A DNA stretch of 64,000 nt, from positions 62,001 through 126,000 of the forward strand of contig CAVZAB010000017.1 in NCBI GenBank assembly GCA_963773155.1, given 5' to 3'. The DNA is from CAVZAB01 sp963773155. Lineage in GTDB: Bacteria; Pseudomonadota; Alphaproteobacteria; Rhizobiales; Beijerinckiaceae. A program made the translations under genes and the position numbers. Numbering within the stretch: the stretch's first letter is position 1; each line of letters starts with the position of its first letter. This document shows, one piece after another, positions 17,950 through 27,236 of this stretch. A model generated the notes under the pieces. It was not told the DNA's origin. It was given only the letters and a program-made list of their open reading frames with translations, and did no database searches.

Positions 17950-19593
17950 CTAGTTCGACGGTGCCGCCGCGGCAGGCCAGTCGACCGGCCTGAGAGCCGG
18001 TCGATTGCGGATCAGGTCGGCTCCCTTTTCGCCGATCATGATCGTTGGCGCATTGGTGTTTGAGGAGTTTAGGCGCGGCATGATCGAGGCATCGCAAACA
18101 CGTAGACCTTCGAGCCCGTGGACCCGCAAACTGGTGGGATCGACGACTGCGTCCGGGCCGATGCCCATCCGGCAGGTGCCGGCCGGATGATGGTCGGTCT
18201 TGGCGGTGCGACAAGCATATTCGACAAGCTCGTCGTCGGACATTTGCGATGGCTTTGGCATGCGCTGGGCGAGAATAAAGGGAGCCAAGGCCTTCTGGCT
18301 GAAAATCTCCGCGGCGAGACGCAGCCCCTTCAATGACATAGCGCGGTCGTAGGGATCCGCCCAATAATTCGGATCAATCAGCGGAGCCTGCGCAGGATCG
18401 GCTGAAGCAAGACGCACCGACCCGCGCGAACGCGGGCGAAGAAAAGCGGAGTTGAGGGTTACGCCGGGGTTTCGCAATTGATCGACGCCAGCCTCGATAC
18501 CCGAACCGAGGCCGAGATGAAACTGGATGTCGGGTGACGCTGCCTCAGGATCGGCGTACCAAAAGCCGCCGGCCTCGAACAAATTCGAGGCGACCGGCCC
18601 CTTGCGCGTGAGCAGATAGCGCAAGCCTGCCCACAGGGTGCGATCGAACCGCGCATAGCCGTCGTAGGTGAAATCGCCGGCACATTCCGCAATGAGATAG
18701 AGGTCGAGATGATCCTGCAGATTGCGGCCAACGCCGGGCAGCTCGTGCACCGGCCTAATCGAGACGGCGGCCAGTTCGTCAGCAGGGCCGATGCCGGACA
18801 AAAGCAACAGCCGCGGCGATCCGATCGCACCGGCTGCCAGAACGACATCGTGACGGCATCGGATTGTCGCCTCCCCTCCAGCGCTACGAATCGCGACGCC
18901 GATCACCTTCTTACCCTCGATGAGAAGCCGCGTGGCTAGCGCCGCGGTCTTGACCGACAGGTTTTTGCGGGAGCGGACCGGATGCAGATAGGCGCCGGCC
19001 GCCGAACAGCGCCGGGCACCGCGGATCGTCACTTGATAGAGGCCGGCACCAGCCTGGCTGCTGGCGTTGAAATCGGGATTGCGGGGCATGCCGAATTGCT
19101 GCGCCGCCTCGATGAAGGCCTGATCGATGGCAATTGGATTAATCGGATCGCGCACCGACAAGGGTCCGCCCTTGCCGTGAAAATGATTGTCCCAATTTCG
19201 GTTGTCTTCGGCGCGCTTGAAATAGGGCAGAACTTCGCGGGCACTCCAGCCGGTGCATCCTTCGGCCTCCGCCCACCCGTCATAGTCGCGGGCGTTGCCA
19301 CGGGTATAGATCTGCGCATTGATGGTCGAGCCGCCACCGATCACCTTGGCCTGTGTGTAGCGCAGGACCCGGTCTTGCAACTGGTGCTGCGGCACGGTTT
19401 GCCAGCCCCAGGCGCCAATGCCCCTGGTCATTTTCGCAAAGCCCGCCGGCATGTGATAAAGGGGATGCCAGTCTTGGCCGCCGGCCTCGACCAGGAGGAC
19501 GGTGACGCCGGGGTCCTCGCTGAGCCGATGGGCCAGTACGCAGCCGGCCGAGCCGCCTCCGACAATCACAAAATCAAACATGGGACTCTCCAT
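17950..19593 (-). CDS. GMC-family oxidoreductase (choline dehydrogenase-like)
   Basis: FAD-dependent alcohol/sugar oxidoreductase of 547 aa, the length of BetA-type GMC enzymes. The FAD-binding VGGGSAGCVLAHRL is at about 11-24, the GMC signature GGGSTINAQIYTRGNARDYD follows, and the C-terminal catalytic pair lies in HHPAGTCRMG and NSSNTNAPTIMIGEKGA. It is the last gene of the long minus-strand operon that starts at the LacI regulator. Alternative start ATG 19581 (MFDFVIVGGG) is equally plausible. The substrate is probably a sugar, polyol or glycoside brought in by the ABC transporter upstream; choline is only the generic name. Confidence 0.88.
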   Translation of the reverse strand: MESPMFDFVIVGGGSAGCVLAHRLSEDPGVTVLLVEAGGQDWHPLYHMPAGFAKMTRGIGAWGWQTVPQHQLQDRVLRYTQAKVIGGGSTINAQIYTRGNARDYDGWAEAEGCTGWSAREVLPYFKRAEDNRNWDNHFHGKGGPLSVRDPINPIAIDQAFIEAAQQFGMPRNPDFNASSQAGAGLYQVTIRGARRCSAAGAYLHPVRSRKNLSVKTAALATRLLIEGKKVIGVAIRSAGGEATIRCRHDVVLAAGAIGSPRLLLLSGIGPADELAAVSIRPVHELPGVGRNLQDHLDLYLIAECAGDFTYDGYARFDRTLWAGLRYLLTRKGPVASNLFEAGGFWYADPEAASPDIQFHLGLGSGIEAGVDQLRNPGVTLNSAFLRPRSRGSVRLASADPAQAPLIDPNYWADPYDRAMSLKGLRLAAEIFSQKALAPFILAQRMPKPSQMSDDELVEYACRTAKTDHHPAGTCRMGIGPDAVVDPTSLRVHGLEGLRVCDASIMPRLNSSNTNAPTIMIGEKGADLIRNRPALRPVDWPAAAAPSN

Positions 19594-19599
19594 GCCGCT

Positions 19600-20376
19600 T
19601 CAAAGGCGCGGCAATGACAGGCCACCATCGGCGGCGATGATGCTGCCTGTCGCGAAGGCGAATTGGCCCGATGCCAGACCGGCAATGACACTGCCGATGT
19701 CGGCCGGCTCGCCCCAGCGCCGCGCCGGCACCAGACCTGCGGCGATCAACTGATCATAATCGGCGGCAACAGCTGCCGTCATGTCTGTGCGGATGATGCC
19801 CGGACGGACCTCGAAGACCGCGATCGCATGCGGGGCAAGTCGCAAGGCGAAGGCGCGCATCGCCATCGACATGCCGGCCTTAGAAATGCAATAATCCGTC
19901 CGGTTTGGCGATACCATTTCCGAGGAGACCGAAGTGATCGAGACTATCGTGCGTGGCATCGCCAGTGGAATGCACGCCAGCATCGCCCGCGCCACGGCCT
20001 GCGTCAAAAACAGGCCGCCGCGCAAATTGACGGCCATGGCGATGTCGTAGTTTTCCGGCTTCAGGTCGAGAATGTCGCCGCGCAAAACGGGCCCCCGCCC
20101 GGCATTGTTGATCAGGCAATCGAGCCGGCCAAAGCGGCCCAGAATTGCCTCGACCAGAGCGGCATGGCTGTCGATCTCGGCAACGTCATGCTTGAAGAAG
20201 GTAGCCTGCGCTCCCGCTTCTTGAAACGCAGCAAGCGCCGCCTCGCTCGCCGCATCGACGACAAGATCGCTCGCGGCTATGTCGAAACCGGCGCGCGCCA
20301 AGGCCACAGCGCAGCCCCGGCCGATGCCACGCCTTGCTCCGGTAACGAGTGCGACCGGTCGGTCTGATGGTTTCAT
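19600..20376 (-). CDS. SDR-family oxidoreductase (3-ketoacyl-ACP reductase-like)
   Basis: Classical short-chain dehydrogenase of 258 aa. The cofactor loop VTGARRGIGRGCAVAL is at 11-26, the NNAG motif at about 90-93, the catalytic serine region is SITSVSSEM and the active-site YCISK is Tyr162 to Lys166. The ATG overlaps the stop of the preceding GMC gene (ATGA at 20373-20376), and the next GMC gene starts 6 bases after its stop, so the three oxidoreductases are tightly coupled. It likely oxidises or reduces a sugar or polyol intermediate in this pathway. Confidence 0.88.
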   Translation of the reverse strand: MKPSDRPVALVTGARRGIGRGCAVALARAGFDIAASDLVVDAASEAALAAFQEAGAQATFFKHDVAEIDSHAALVEAILGRFGRLDCLINNAGRGPVLRGDILDLKPENYDIAMAVNLRGGLFLTQAVARAMLACIPLAMPRTIVSITSVSSEMVSPNRTDYCISKAGMSMAMRAFALRLAPHAIAVFEVRPGIIRTDMTAAVAADYDQLIAAGLVPARRWGEPADIGSVIAGLASGQFAFATGSIIAADGGLSLPRL

Positions 20377-21890
20377 GCACGCAACTCCTGTTCTCGCACA
20401 TAGGCCGCACAGCGCAGCGCAAGGGCGGCGATGGTGAGTGAAGGATTGACCGCCGCCGAAGTCGGCAGAACACCGGCATCGACGACAAAAAGATTGGGAT
20501 GGTCAAACGACCTGCCCCGCGAATCGACGACCGCATGGCGCGGATCAGCGCCCATGCGCAGCGTGCCGCATTGATGCGAAGGGGTGCGCCGGTCGAATGG
20601 CTTGACCAGAACCAGCGGAAAGCCCGCCGCCCGCAGGATCGTTCGCATGCGGGCCACGAGCCCCTTCTGCGCCGCCATGTTCGAGGGCCGCCAGTCCAAC
20701 AGGATCCTTGATCCCCGCAGCTGAACGCGACTGTCGGCAGAGGGAAGATCCTCACTCATCAGGTAGAAGTCGACGGAATGGCGTGCGAGACGTGCAAGCA
20801 CCGCCTCGGGCACATAGCGCAGGCGGGACTTGAGAATGGCACCGGATATCTTGCCGAGCAGCTGAACATTGCCGAGCGGCGGCCCGCCGCTGCCATCGTC
20901 GAGATAGAAGTCATTCAGACCGATGGTCTTTTGATAGATTGACGCATTGACGTTGCGCGGATCGATGGCCAGCGCCGCTGAGGTATTGTGGTTCATGAAA
21001 TGCCGCCCGACCTGGTCGGTGCGGTTGGCGAGGCCGTTCGGCATGGCGCCATTGGCCGAGGCCAACAGAATGGCCGCCGAATTGACGGCGCCGGCGGCAA
21101 GCCCGACCACGCCAGCCCGCATCCGTCGGGTCTCGCCCTGCCATTGATAAACAACGCCCTCGATCTGCCGGCCGGCCGGATCGGTGTCGATTTGCAGCAC
21201 CCGGGCACCGGTGCGCAGTTCGACATTGGCATGGGCCGTGGCGAGCTGCAGAGCGCAGGTTTCGGCATCCATTTTGCCCGTCCCGGTGTCGGGAAAGGCG
21301 TCCCACGGCGTCGCGGCCCGCGCCAGCCATTTGTCGATGTCGACGCCAAGCGGCAGCGAGAATGGGTGAAGGCCGAGGCGCTTCAGCCGTTCGCGCAGGG
21401 CCGCTATCGGCGGTTCGTCCGCTACCGGCGGATACTCATAGGGCGTCGAGTGCGGCGGCTCGGTCGGATCCTCGCCCAGCCGCCCGCGAACCTGATAGAG
21501 CGCCTCGGCGCGGCCATACCAGGGCTCGATTTCCGCATAGTCGAATGGCCAGCCGGGCGTCGCGCCCTCGGCATATTGGATCGGGCCGAAATCGGTGAGG
21601 CGGTAGCGGATCAGAACGCCCCCATAGAGCTTGCTGTTGCCGCCGACACAATAGTAATTGCCGGGATTGAAGGCCTGACCGGCCTGATCGAGCCAAGTTT
21701 CCCGCGGCCGGAACACGCCGCGCTGGAAGATCGCCCGTGCATCGCGCGCGCTCGCACTGTCAACGAGCCGCTCGCCTCGCTCGAGAACAACAATACTGGC
21801 GCCCGAGGGCGCGAGACCGGCGGCGAAAGTCGCACCGCCCATGCCCGAGCCGATGACCAACACATCGGCATATTCGGAGGCCCGCATCAC
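20373..21890 (-). CDS. GMC-family oxidoreductase (glucose/glycoside dehydrogenase-like)
   Basis: FAD-dependent oxidoreductase of 505 aa. The nucleotide-binding VIGSGMGGATFAAGLA is at about 12-27, the FAD-proximal NYYCVGGNSKLYGGVLIRYR follows, and the C-terminal catalytic His lies in THSHQCGT-type sequence (SHQCGTLRMG) with NPSLTIAALALR. This arrangement resembles large subunits of glucose/glucoside-3-dehydrogenases and gluconate dehydrogenases rather than BetA. No small subunit or cytochrome c is adjacent and no signal peptide is evident, so it may be cytoplasmic. It starts 9 bases downstream of the ABC ATPase gene and is coupled to the SDR. Confidence 0.85.
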   Translation of the reverse strand: MMRASEYADVLVIGSGMGGATFAAGLAPSGASIVVLERGERLVDSASARDARAIFQRGVFRPRETWLDQAGQAFNPGNYYCVGGNSKLYGGVLIRYRLTDFGPIQYAEGATPGWPFDYAEIEPWYGRAEALYQVRGRLGEDPTEPPHSTPYEYPPVADEPPIAALRERLKRLGLHPFSLPLGVDIDKWLARAATPWDAFPDTGTGKMDAETCALQLATAHANVELRTGARVLQIDTDPAGRQIEGVVYQWQGETRRMRAGVVGLAAGAVNSAAILLASANGAMPNGLANRTDQVGRHFMNHNTSAALAIDPRNVNASIYQKTIGLNDFYLDDGSGGPPLGNVQLLGKISGAILKSRLRYVPEAVLARLARHSVDFYLMSEDLPSADSRVQLRGSRILLDWRPSNMAAQKGLVARMRTILRAAGFPLVLVKPFDRRTPSHQCGTLRMGADPRHAVVDSRGRSFDHPNLFVVDAGVLPTSAAVNPSLTIAALALRCAAYVREQELRA

Positions 21891-21899
21891 ATTGCCGGA

Positions 21900-23012
21900 T
21901 CAGATGCGCTGGCCGGACGCAGGGTCGAACAAAACCGCCTTGTCCAGGTTAAGCGAGAAGGCACAGGTCTGCCCCGAGCGTACATCCGCATCGGCCCGCA
22001 GCCGACCGGTGACTTCCTTGCCGGCGATCGTCGTCACAACATACGTGTCAGAGCCAGCCGGCTCGACGATCTCGACGCGAGCGTCGAACAGCGCGACATT
22101 GACCGCATTGCGATCGGCACTTTCCTGATCGGTCAGGGCCTCCGGTCTGATACCGAGAATGATGTCGTTGCCGTTATTGAGCTTGCCCGGGTCCGCGCTG
22201 CGCGGGACGGGAAAGGCCAGCTTCTCGCCCCCGTCGCGCTCGATGACGATCGAAGCTGCCCCATTGCTGCGCGCGACCTTGCCGGCAATCAGGTTCATCG
22301 CCGGCGAACCCATGAAATCCGCGACGAAGAGATTGGCCGGCGTGTTATAGATTTCGCCGGGCGAACCGACCTGCTGCAGCTCGCCGTCCTTGAGAACGGC
22401 GATGCGCGTGGCAAGCGTCATCGCTTCAATTTGATCGTGCGTCACATAGACAATCGTTGTTCCGGTGCTCTGGTGCAACCGCTTGATTTCGACCCGCATG
22501 TCGACTCTGAGCTTGGCATCGAGATTGGACAATGGCTCGTCGAACAGGAAGACCCGCGGCTGGCGGACGAGCGCCCGGCCCATCGCGACGCGCTGACGCT
22601 GTCCGCCCGACAATTGGCTCGGCCGACGCGACAAGAGGTGCTCGATCTGCAGGGTTCTCGCCACGTCCATGACGGCCTTCTCGCGCTCCGGCTTGCGAAC
22701 GCCGCGCATTTCCATGCTGAAGGCAATATTTTGGGCGACCGACATGTTGGGATAGAGGGCGTAGGATTGGAACACCATGGCGATGTCGCGCTGCGACGGG
22801 TGGAGGTCGTTGATCGGTTCACCGTCGATTCGAATTTCTCCAGAACTGATCGATTCCAGTCCGGCTATCGTGTTGAGCAGAGTCGACTTGCCGCAGCCGG
22901 AGGGACCGACGAGCACCAGAAATCCGCCCTTGTCGAGAGTCAGGTCGATGCCCTTGAGGATTTCAAGAGCGCCGAAACGCTTGCGCAGCCGGTGGATCTC
23001 GAGAAATGGCAT
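21900..23012 (-). CDS. Sugar ABC transporter ATP-binding protein (UgpC/MsmK type)
   Basis: ATPase subunit of 370 aa for a CUT1-family carbohydrate importer. Walker A GPSGCGKST is at 36-44, the signature LSGGQ at 134-138, Walker B VFLFDE at 154-159 and the switch His in VTHDQIEAM. The C-terminal 130 residues form an OB-type (TOBE) regulatory domain, which separates this family from peptide-type ATPases. It follows the MalG-type permease by 4 bases. ATPases of this type are often shared among several importers, which matters because the importer at 48.8-51.9 kb has none of its own. Confidence 0.93.
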   Translation of the reverse strand: MPFLEIHRLRKRFGALEILKGIDLTLDKGGFLVLVGPSGCGKSTLLNTIAGLESISSGEIRIDGEPINDLHPSQRDIAMVFQSYALYPNMSVAQNIAFSMEMRGVRKPEREKAVMDVARTLQIEHLLSRRPSQLSGGQRQRVAMGRALVRQPRVFLFDEPLSNLDAKLRVDMRVEIKRLHQSTGTTIVYVTHDQIEAMTLATRIAVLKDGELQQVGSPGEIYNTPANLFVADFMGSPAMNLIAGKVARSNGAASIVIERDGGEKLAFPVPRSADPGKLNNGNDIILGIRPEALTDQESADRNAVNVALFDARVEIVEPAGSDTYVVTTIAGKEVTGRLRADADVRSGQTCAFSLNLDKAVLFDPASGQRI

Positions 23013-23016
23013 GGGC

Positions 23017-23961
23017 CTATCCTTTGACCGCGCCGGCCATCAAGCCGCGGACGAAATAGCGGCCGGCAACAATATAGACGATGAGGGTCGGCGCGGCGGC
23101 GATGATCGCGGCGGCCATATTAACATTATATTCGACGACGCCGGTCGACGTGTTGACGACGTTGTTGAGGGCAACCGTCATCGGGCTCGCTTCGCCCGAG
23201 GCGAAGGTCGCCCCGAACAGGAAGTCATTCCAGATATTGGTGAATTGGTAGATGACCGTGACGATGAAAATCGGCGTCGAATTGGGCAACAGGATTCGCC
23301 AGAAAATCTGGAAAAAGCTCGCCCCGTCGATTTGCGCAGCCTTGACCAGCTCGGTCGGAAAGGCCTCGTAGTAATTGCGGAAGAACAGAGTGGTGAAGCC
23401 GAGCCCGTAGACGACATGGACGATCACGAGATTGACGGTCGGATTGCCGAAGCCGAAGGAAAACCCGAAAACCTCATCGAGAGACTGGCCGAATTGGCCG
23501 AGTTTGCCGAGAATCGTCGCCATCGGGATCAGCACCGATTGGAACGGGATGAAGCAGGCAAACAGCATCAGGCCGAAAACCAGACGGTGACCTGGAAAGC
23601 GCCATTTTGTCAGCACATAGCCGTTCAACGCGCCGAGGATGGTCGAAATCAGCACCGAGGGCACGACCATTTTCAGGGAATTCAGGAAATAGCCCTTGAT
23701 CCCGGCACAGGTGAGACCGACGCAGGCCGTTCCCCAAGCCTTAGCCCAGGGCTCGAAGGTCAACTCGCGCGGCGCAGCAAACATGTTGCCGCCGGTGACC
23801 TCGTCGAGCGGCTTCAGAGAGGTCATGACCATCACGACGAGCGGCAGTAGATAGATCAGCGCGAACGCAGCGAGCAGGCCGTAAATGACGAGCCGGGTCG
23901 ACCAGGACGATTGCGAAGGTTCGCGGCCGGGCTTGGCGCCGAGAATGTCGGATGCGCTCAT
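23017..23961 (-). CDS. Carbohydrate ABC transporter permease (MalG type)
   Basis: Inner-membrane permease of 314 aa with six predicted helices. The ATPase-contacting EAA loop reads ELVKAAQIDGASFFQIFWRI, followed by the characteristic PNSTPIFIVTVIYQFTNIWNDF segment. Its ATG overlaps the stop of the MalF-type permease (ATGA at 23958-23961). With the neighbouring binding protein it matches the glucose/mannose-type (Gts-like) subset of CUT1 transporters, which have a large loop after the first helix. Confidence 0.92.
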   Translation of the reverse strand: MSASDILGAKPGREPSQSSWSTRLVIYGLLAAFALIYLLPLVVMVMTSLKPLDEVTGGNMFAAPRELTFEPWAKAWGTACVGLTCAGIKGYFLNSLKMVVPSVLISTILGALNGYVLTKWRFPGHRLVFGLMLFACFIPFQSVLIPMATILGKLGQFGQSLDEVFGFSFGFGNPTVNLVIVHVVYGLGFTTLFFRNYYEAFPTELVKAAQIDGASFFQIFWRILLPNSTPIFIVTVIYQFTNIWNDFLFGATFASGEASPMTVALNNVVNTSTGVVEYNVNMAAAIIAAAPTLIVYIVAGRYFVRGLMAGAVKG

Positions 23962-24905
23962 CGGCCCTTGTCCCGCAGTTCGGAATAGAGATAGGGGACC
24001 ATGATCGCGGCAATGGTCATCAGCATGATGACGGCGCTCGCCGAGCCGACGGCCATCTGGTTGCGGGTGAACGTGTAGGAATACATGAAGGTCGAGGGCA
24101 ATTCGGCGGCCCCGCCGGGGTTCTTGCCAGTGACCGACAGCACCAGGTCATAGGACTTGATCGCCATATGGGCGAGAACGATGATCGCCGAGAGAAAGAC
24201 CGGCCGCATGATTGGAATGACGATTCGCCGGTAGGTCGCAAAAGTCGAGGCGCCGTCGATTTGGGCCGCCTTCAATATTTCCCCGTCAATGCCGCGCAGC
24301 CCGGCAAGAAACATCGCCATGACGAAACCGGACGTCTGCCAGATGCCGGCGATCGCGACACAATAGATCATCATCCGCGGGTTGACGACCCAGTCGAATT
24401 TGAAACTCGTCCAACCCCAATCGTGCATCGCCTTTTCGAGGCCAATGCCGGGATCGAGGAACAATTTCCAGGCGGTTCCCGTGACGATGAAAGAGAGCGC
24501 GAGCGGATAGAGGAATATCGGTCGCAGCAATCCCTCGCCGCGAATCTTCTGGTCGAGCAGGATGGCCAGCGTAAGGCCAAGCACGAGGCAGCAGAAAATA
24601 TAGAGCCCGCCAAACAGGCCCATATTGACGATCGCCGTATACCAGCTCGATGGCGGATCGCTCTCGAACGTCCAATTCCACAATTTAAGATAGGCGGCTG
24701 GCCCGACCAGTTCGGTGCTGGCAAACATTTTCGAATTGGTGAAGGACAGATAGAAGGTCCAGAGTATGAAGCCGTAGACAAAGATCAGAATGAGGGCGAA
24801 AGACGGAGCCAGGACGATCTTCGGCAAGGCGCCCTGCATGGCGGCGCGCAGTCCGGAGGCCGGCTGGCGGGAATGCGAGACAGAAGAGGCGGTCAGCAGC
24901 GCCAT
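23958..24905 (-). CDS. Carbohydrate ABC transporter permease (MalF type)
   Basis: Inner-membrane permease of 315 aa. A first helix (LAPSFALILIFVYGFILWTF) is followed by a short periplasmic loop, four more helices and the EAA loop GEILKAAQIDGASTFATYRR. It pairs with the MalG-type permease directly downstream and follows the binding-protein gene by 102 bases, enough for a 5' element that lowers permease expression relative to the binding protein. Start ATG 24905 gives MALLTASSVSHSRQ. Confidence 0.92.
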   Translation of the reverse strand: MALLTASSVSHSRQPASGLRAAMQGALPKIVLAPSFALILIFVYGFILWTFYLSFTNSKMFASTELVGPAAYLKLWNWTFESDPPSSWYTAIVNMGLFGGLYIFCCLVLGLTLAILLDQKIRGEGLLRPIFLYPLALSFIVTGTAWKLFLDPGIGLEKAMHDWGWTSFKFDWVVNPRMMIYCVAIAGIWQTSGFVMAMFLAGLRGIDGEILKAAQIDGASTFATYRRIVIPIMRPVFLSAIIVLAHMAIKSYDLVLSVTGKNPGGAAELPSTFMYSYTFTRNQMAVGSASAVIMLMTIAAIMVPYLYSELRDKGR

Positions 24906-25007
24906 CGCGGAACCTTTCGAACATTGGCCGGTTGGTCGTGGCCGGCTCGCATGGCCGAGGTTAAGACGGCGCTTCTCCCGGATGGAAGTGGCGCCGCCTA
25001 TTGAGAA

Positions 25008-26276
25008 TTACTTGGCCGCGTCGATGGCTTTGACGAGTTCGCTCACTGCCGCATCCGATGTCTTGATCTGGCCGTGGAAGAACTTAGTCACGACATCATG
25101 ATAGGCCTGGGCGATCGCCGGCGGCTGACCATAGCCCTGGGCAAGCGAGCCAACCAGCGTGCCGCCGTCATTGGCGGCCTTGAGATCAGCAATGCCCTTC
25201 TTGCCGCAAGCGTCGAAGGCGGTGTCGGGAACGTCGGTGCGAGCCGGTACCGAACCCTTGACGACATTGAAGGCCGATTGGAAGCTCGGGCTCATCGTCG
25301 CGGTGGCGAGTGCTACCTGGGCCGCCTGGCGGTCAGCGGGCACCTTGAACATGGCGAACATGTCGGAATTGTAGATCACCGAACCCTGCGTGCCGGGGAA
25401 GCGATAGCACAGAAAGTCCTTGCCGACTTCCTTATTGGCCGCCTTGAATTCACCCTTCGCCCAATCACCCATCACCTGGACGAGCGCATCGCCCTTGATC
25501 ACCATCGCGGTGGCCAAGTTCCAGTCGCGGCCGGCATAATTGGGGTCGGCATAAGAGCGCAGCTTAGCGAGATTGTCGAAGGATTTCTTCATCGTGTCCG
25601 ACTTCAGGGCGGCCGGATCGAGTTCCAGGAAGGCCTTCTTGTAGAAATCGACGCCGCCGGTTGCCATGACCACCGAATCGAACATGGTCGCTTCTTGCCA
25701 GGGCTGACCGCCCTGGGCCAGCGGCACAACGCCGGCCGCCTTGGCCTTATCGAGCAAGGCGATCAGATCGTCGAAGGTCTTCGGCTCGCTGCCGCCGATC
25801 TTGTCGAACACCGCCTTGTTGATCCACAGCCAGTTGACCGAGTGGACGTTGACGGGAACCGCGACCCATTTGCCGTTGTAAACGGCAAATTTCTGCAGCG
25901 CCTTCGGCACAACCTTGTCCCAGCCTTCCTTGGTCGCCGTCGCGGTCAAATCGCCGGTCGCGCCGCCCGCTGCATATTCGAGCACGATATAGCCAAGCAT
26001 CTGCGAGGATGTCGGATTGTTGCCCGCAGCGACCATGGCCTTAAGCGCCGTCATGGCGGCCTCGCCGCCGCCGCCGGCGACCGGCACGTCTTTCCAGGCA
26101 TAACCCTGCTTGGCTAGATCCTCCTTGAGCACGTTGAGCGCCGCCGCCTCGCCGCCGGACGTCCACCAGTGCAGCATCTGCACTTCCTTCACGTCAGCGG
26201 CCGGTGCGGCGGCCGCAAAACCGGCGGCCGCAATGGCCAAGGCGCTGACGCGCAGCAAATTATGAAGCTTCATCAT
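25008..26276 (-). CDS. Sugar ABC transporter substrate-binding protein (glucose/mannose type)
   Basis: Periplasmic binding protein of about 422 aa. A cleavable signal (MMKLHNLLRVSALAIAAAGF) is followed by VKEVQMLHWWTSGGEA, the typical first strand of glucose/mannose-binding CUT1 proteins (GtsA-like), and later NVHSVNWLWINKAVF. I prefer ATG 26276 because GGAAGGA lies a few bases upstream; ATG 26294 would add six residues. The operon-mates suggest the ligand is oxidised by GMC and SDR enzymes after entry, so a glucoside, disaccharide or polyol is as likely as glucose. Confidence 0.9.
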   Translation of the reverse strand: MMKLHNLLRVSALAIAAAGFAAAAPAADVKEVQMLHWWTSGGEAAALNVLKEDLAKQGYAWKDVPVAGGGGEAAMTALKAMVAAGNNPTSSQMLGYIVLEYAAGGATGDLTATATKEGWDKVVPKALQKFAVYNGKWVAVPVNVHSVNWLWINKAVFDKIGGSEPKTFDDLIALLDKAKAAGVVPLAQGGQPWQEATMFDSVVMATGGVDFYKKAFLELDPAALKSDTMKKSFDNLAKLRSYADPNYAGRDWNLATAMVIKGDALVQVMGDWAKGEFKAANKEVGKDFLCYRFPGTQGSVIYNSDMFAMFKVPADRQAAQVALATATMSPSFQSAFNVVKGSVPARTDVPDTAFDACGKKGIADLKAANDGGTLVGSLAQGYGQPPAIAQAYHDVVTKFFHGQIKTSDAAVSELVKAIDAAK

Positions 26277-26420
26277 CTGTCCTTCCAAAGGCATCGTTTC
26301 CTACCGGATTCGGTCCGGCGCCGTTTGCAGACCGTTAACCGGTCCCCATCCTCTATTTGGCCTCATCACCGCTCACGCCATCCGACCTCCACTTGGCGTA
26401 AGCGCGATCCTGCGCTCACT

Positions 26421-27236
26421 CTAATCGGCGGGCGTCGCCACGCCAAGCGCCCCGGGCTCCGCCGCAAGGCCGGCAAAGCGCGGCTGGCGCTTTTCACGAA
26501 ACGCTTTGACCCCCTCAGCAAGATCCGGCGTCAACGCGCTGAGCGCGCCAGCCAGACCCTCGATCGGCGCATCCCGGTCTTCGCCCTCGGCAGCGTTGAT
26601 CATCGCCTTAACGATTTGCACGGCGAGCGGCCCGCGCGCCGCAACCGCAGCGGCAAGAGCCTCGGCGCGCGCGAGACCAGCGCCAGCTGGCGCAATTTCA
26701 TCGACGAGCCCGAGCGCCAGCGCCTCTCGCGCCTCGACCAGCAGACCGCCAAGAGCCATCCGCCGCACGATCGAGGCACCGAACCGGCGGACCAGGCGCT
26801 GCGTGCCCGACCAGCCTGGCGCCATTCCGAGCCCAGTTTCCGGCAGACCGAGTCGAATGCCGGCCTCGGCGATGCGAATATCGGCGCTCGCCGCCAATTC
26901 GAGGCCACCGCCGAAGGCAGAGCCGGTCAAGACGGCAATCAACGGCACCCGCAGCCGCGCCAGAGCCTCGAAAGTGCGATGACCGAGCCGCGTCCAGTCG
27001 CGCCACATGTCGAGCGCCGGCAATCCAGCCCAGGCCGCTATGTCGCCGCCCGAGCAAAAGGCCCTGCCCTCGCCGGCAAGAATGGCGACGCGCACACCGG
27101 CTTCGGCCTCGATCCTCACCGCCGCCTCGGCCAAGGCAACCAGCATCGCCCGGTCGAGGGCATTGGCTTTGTCGGGCCGCCGCAGCGTCAGACGGGCGAG
27201 CGGCCCCTCGATCGTCAGGCTGACATGTGGGTTCAT
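26421..27236 (-). CDS. Enoyl-CoA hydratase/isomerase (crotonase) family protein
   Basis: Crotonase-fold protein of 271 aa. The N-terminal substrate region (ARLTLRRPDKANALDRAML), the first oxyanion element GRAFCSGGDIAAWAG, the second oxyanion element GSAFGGGLELAAS and a catalytic-type Glu in LGLPETGLGM are all present. The start ATG 27236 overlaps the CoA-transferase stop (ATGA), so the two are coupled. It acts on an acyl-CoA thioester by hydration, isomerisation or another crotonase reaction; the substrate cannot be told. Its place between a CoA-transferase and a sugar importer is unusual. Confidence 0.9.
   Translation of the reverse strand: MNPHVSLTIEGPLARLTLRRPDKANALDRAMLVALAEAAVRIEAEAGVRVAILAGEGRAFCSGGDIAAWAGLPALDMWRDWTRLGHRTFEALARLRVPLIAVLTGSAFGGGLELAASADIRIAEAGIRLGLPETGLGMAPGWSGTQRLVRRFGASIVRRMALGGLLVEAREALALGLVDEIAPAGAGLARAEALAAAVAARGPLAVQIVKAMINAAEGEDRDAPIEGLAGALSALTPDLAEGVKAFREKRQPRFAGLAAEPGALGVATPAD

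Noticed and set aside
20988..23027. 679-residue open frame on the plus strand
   Set aside because: It lies opposite the GMC and ABC ATPase genes, is rich in Arg, Ala and Gly, and has no family motif. It is a high-GC shadow.
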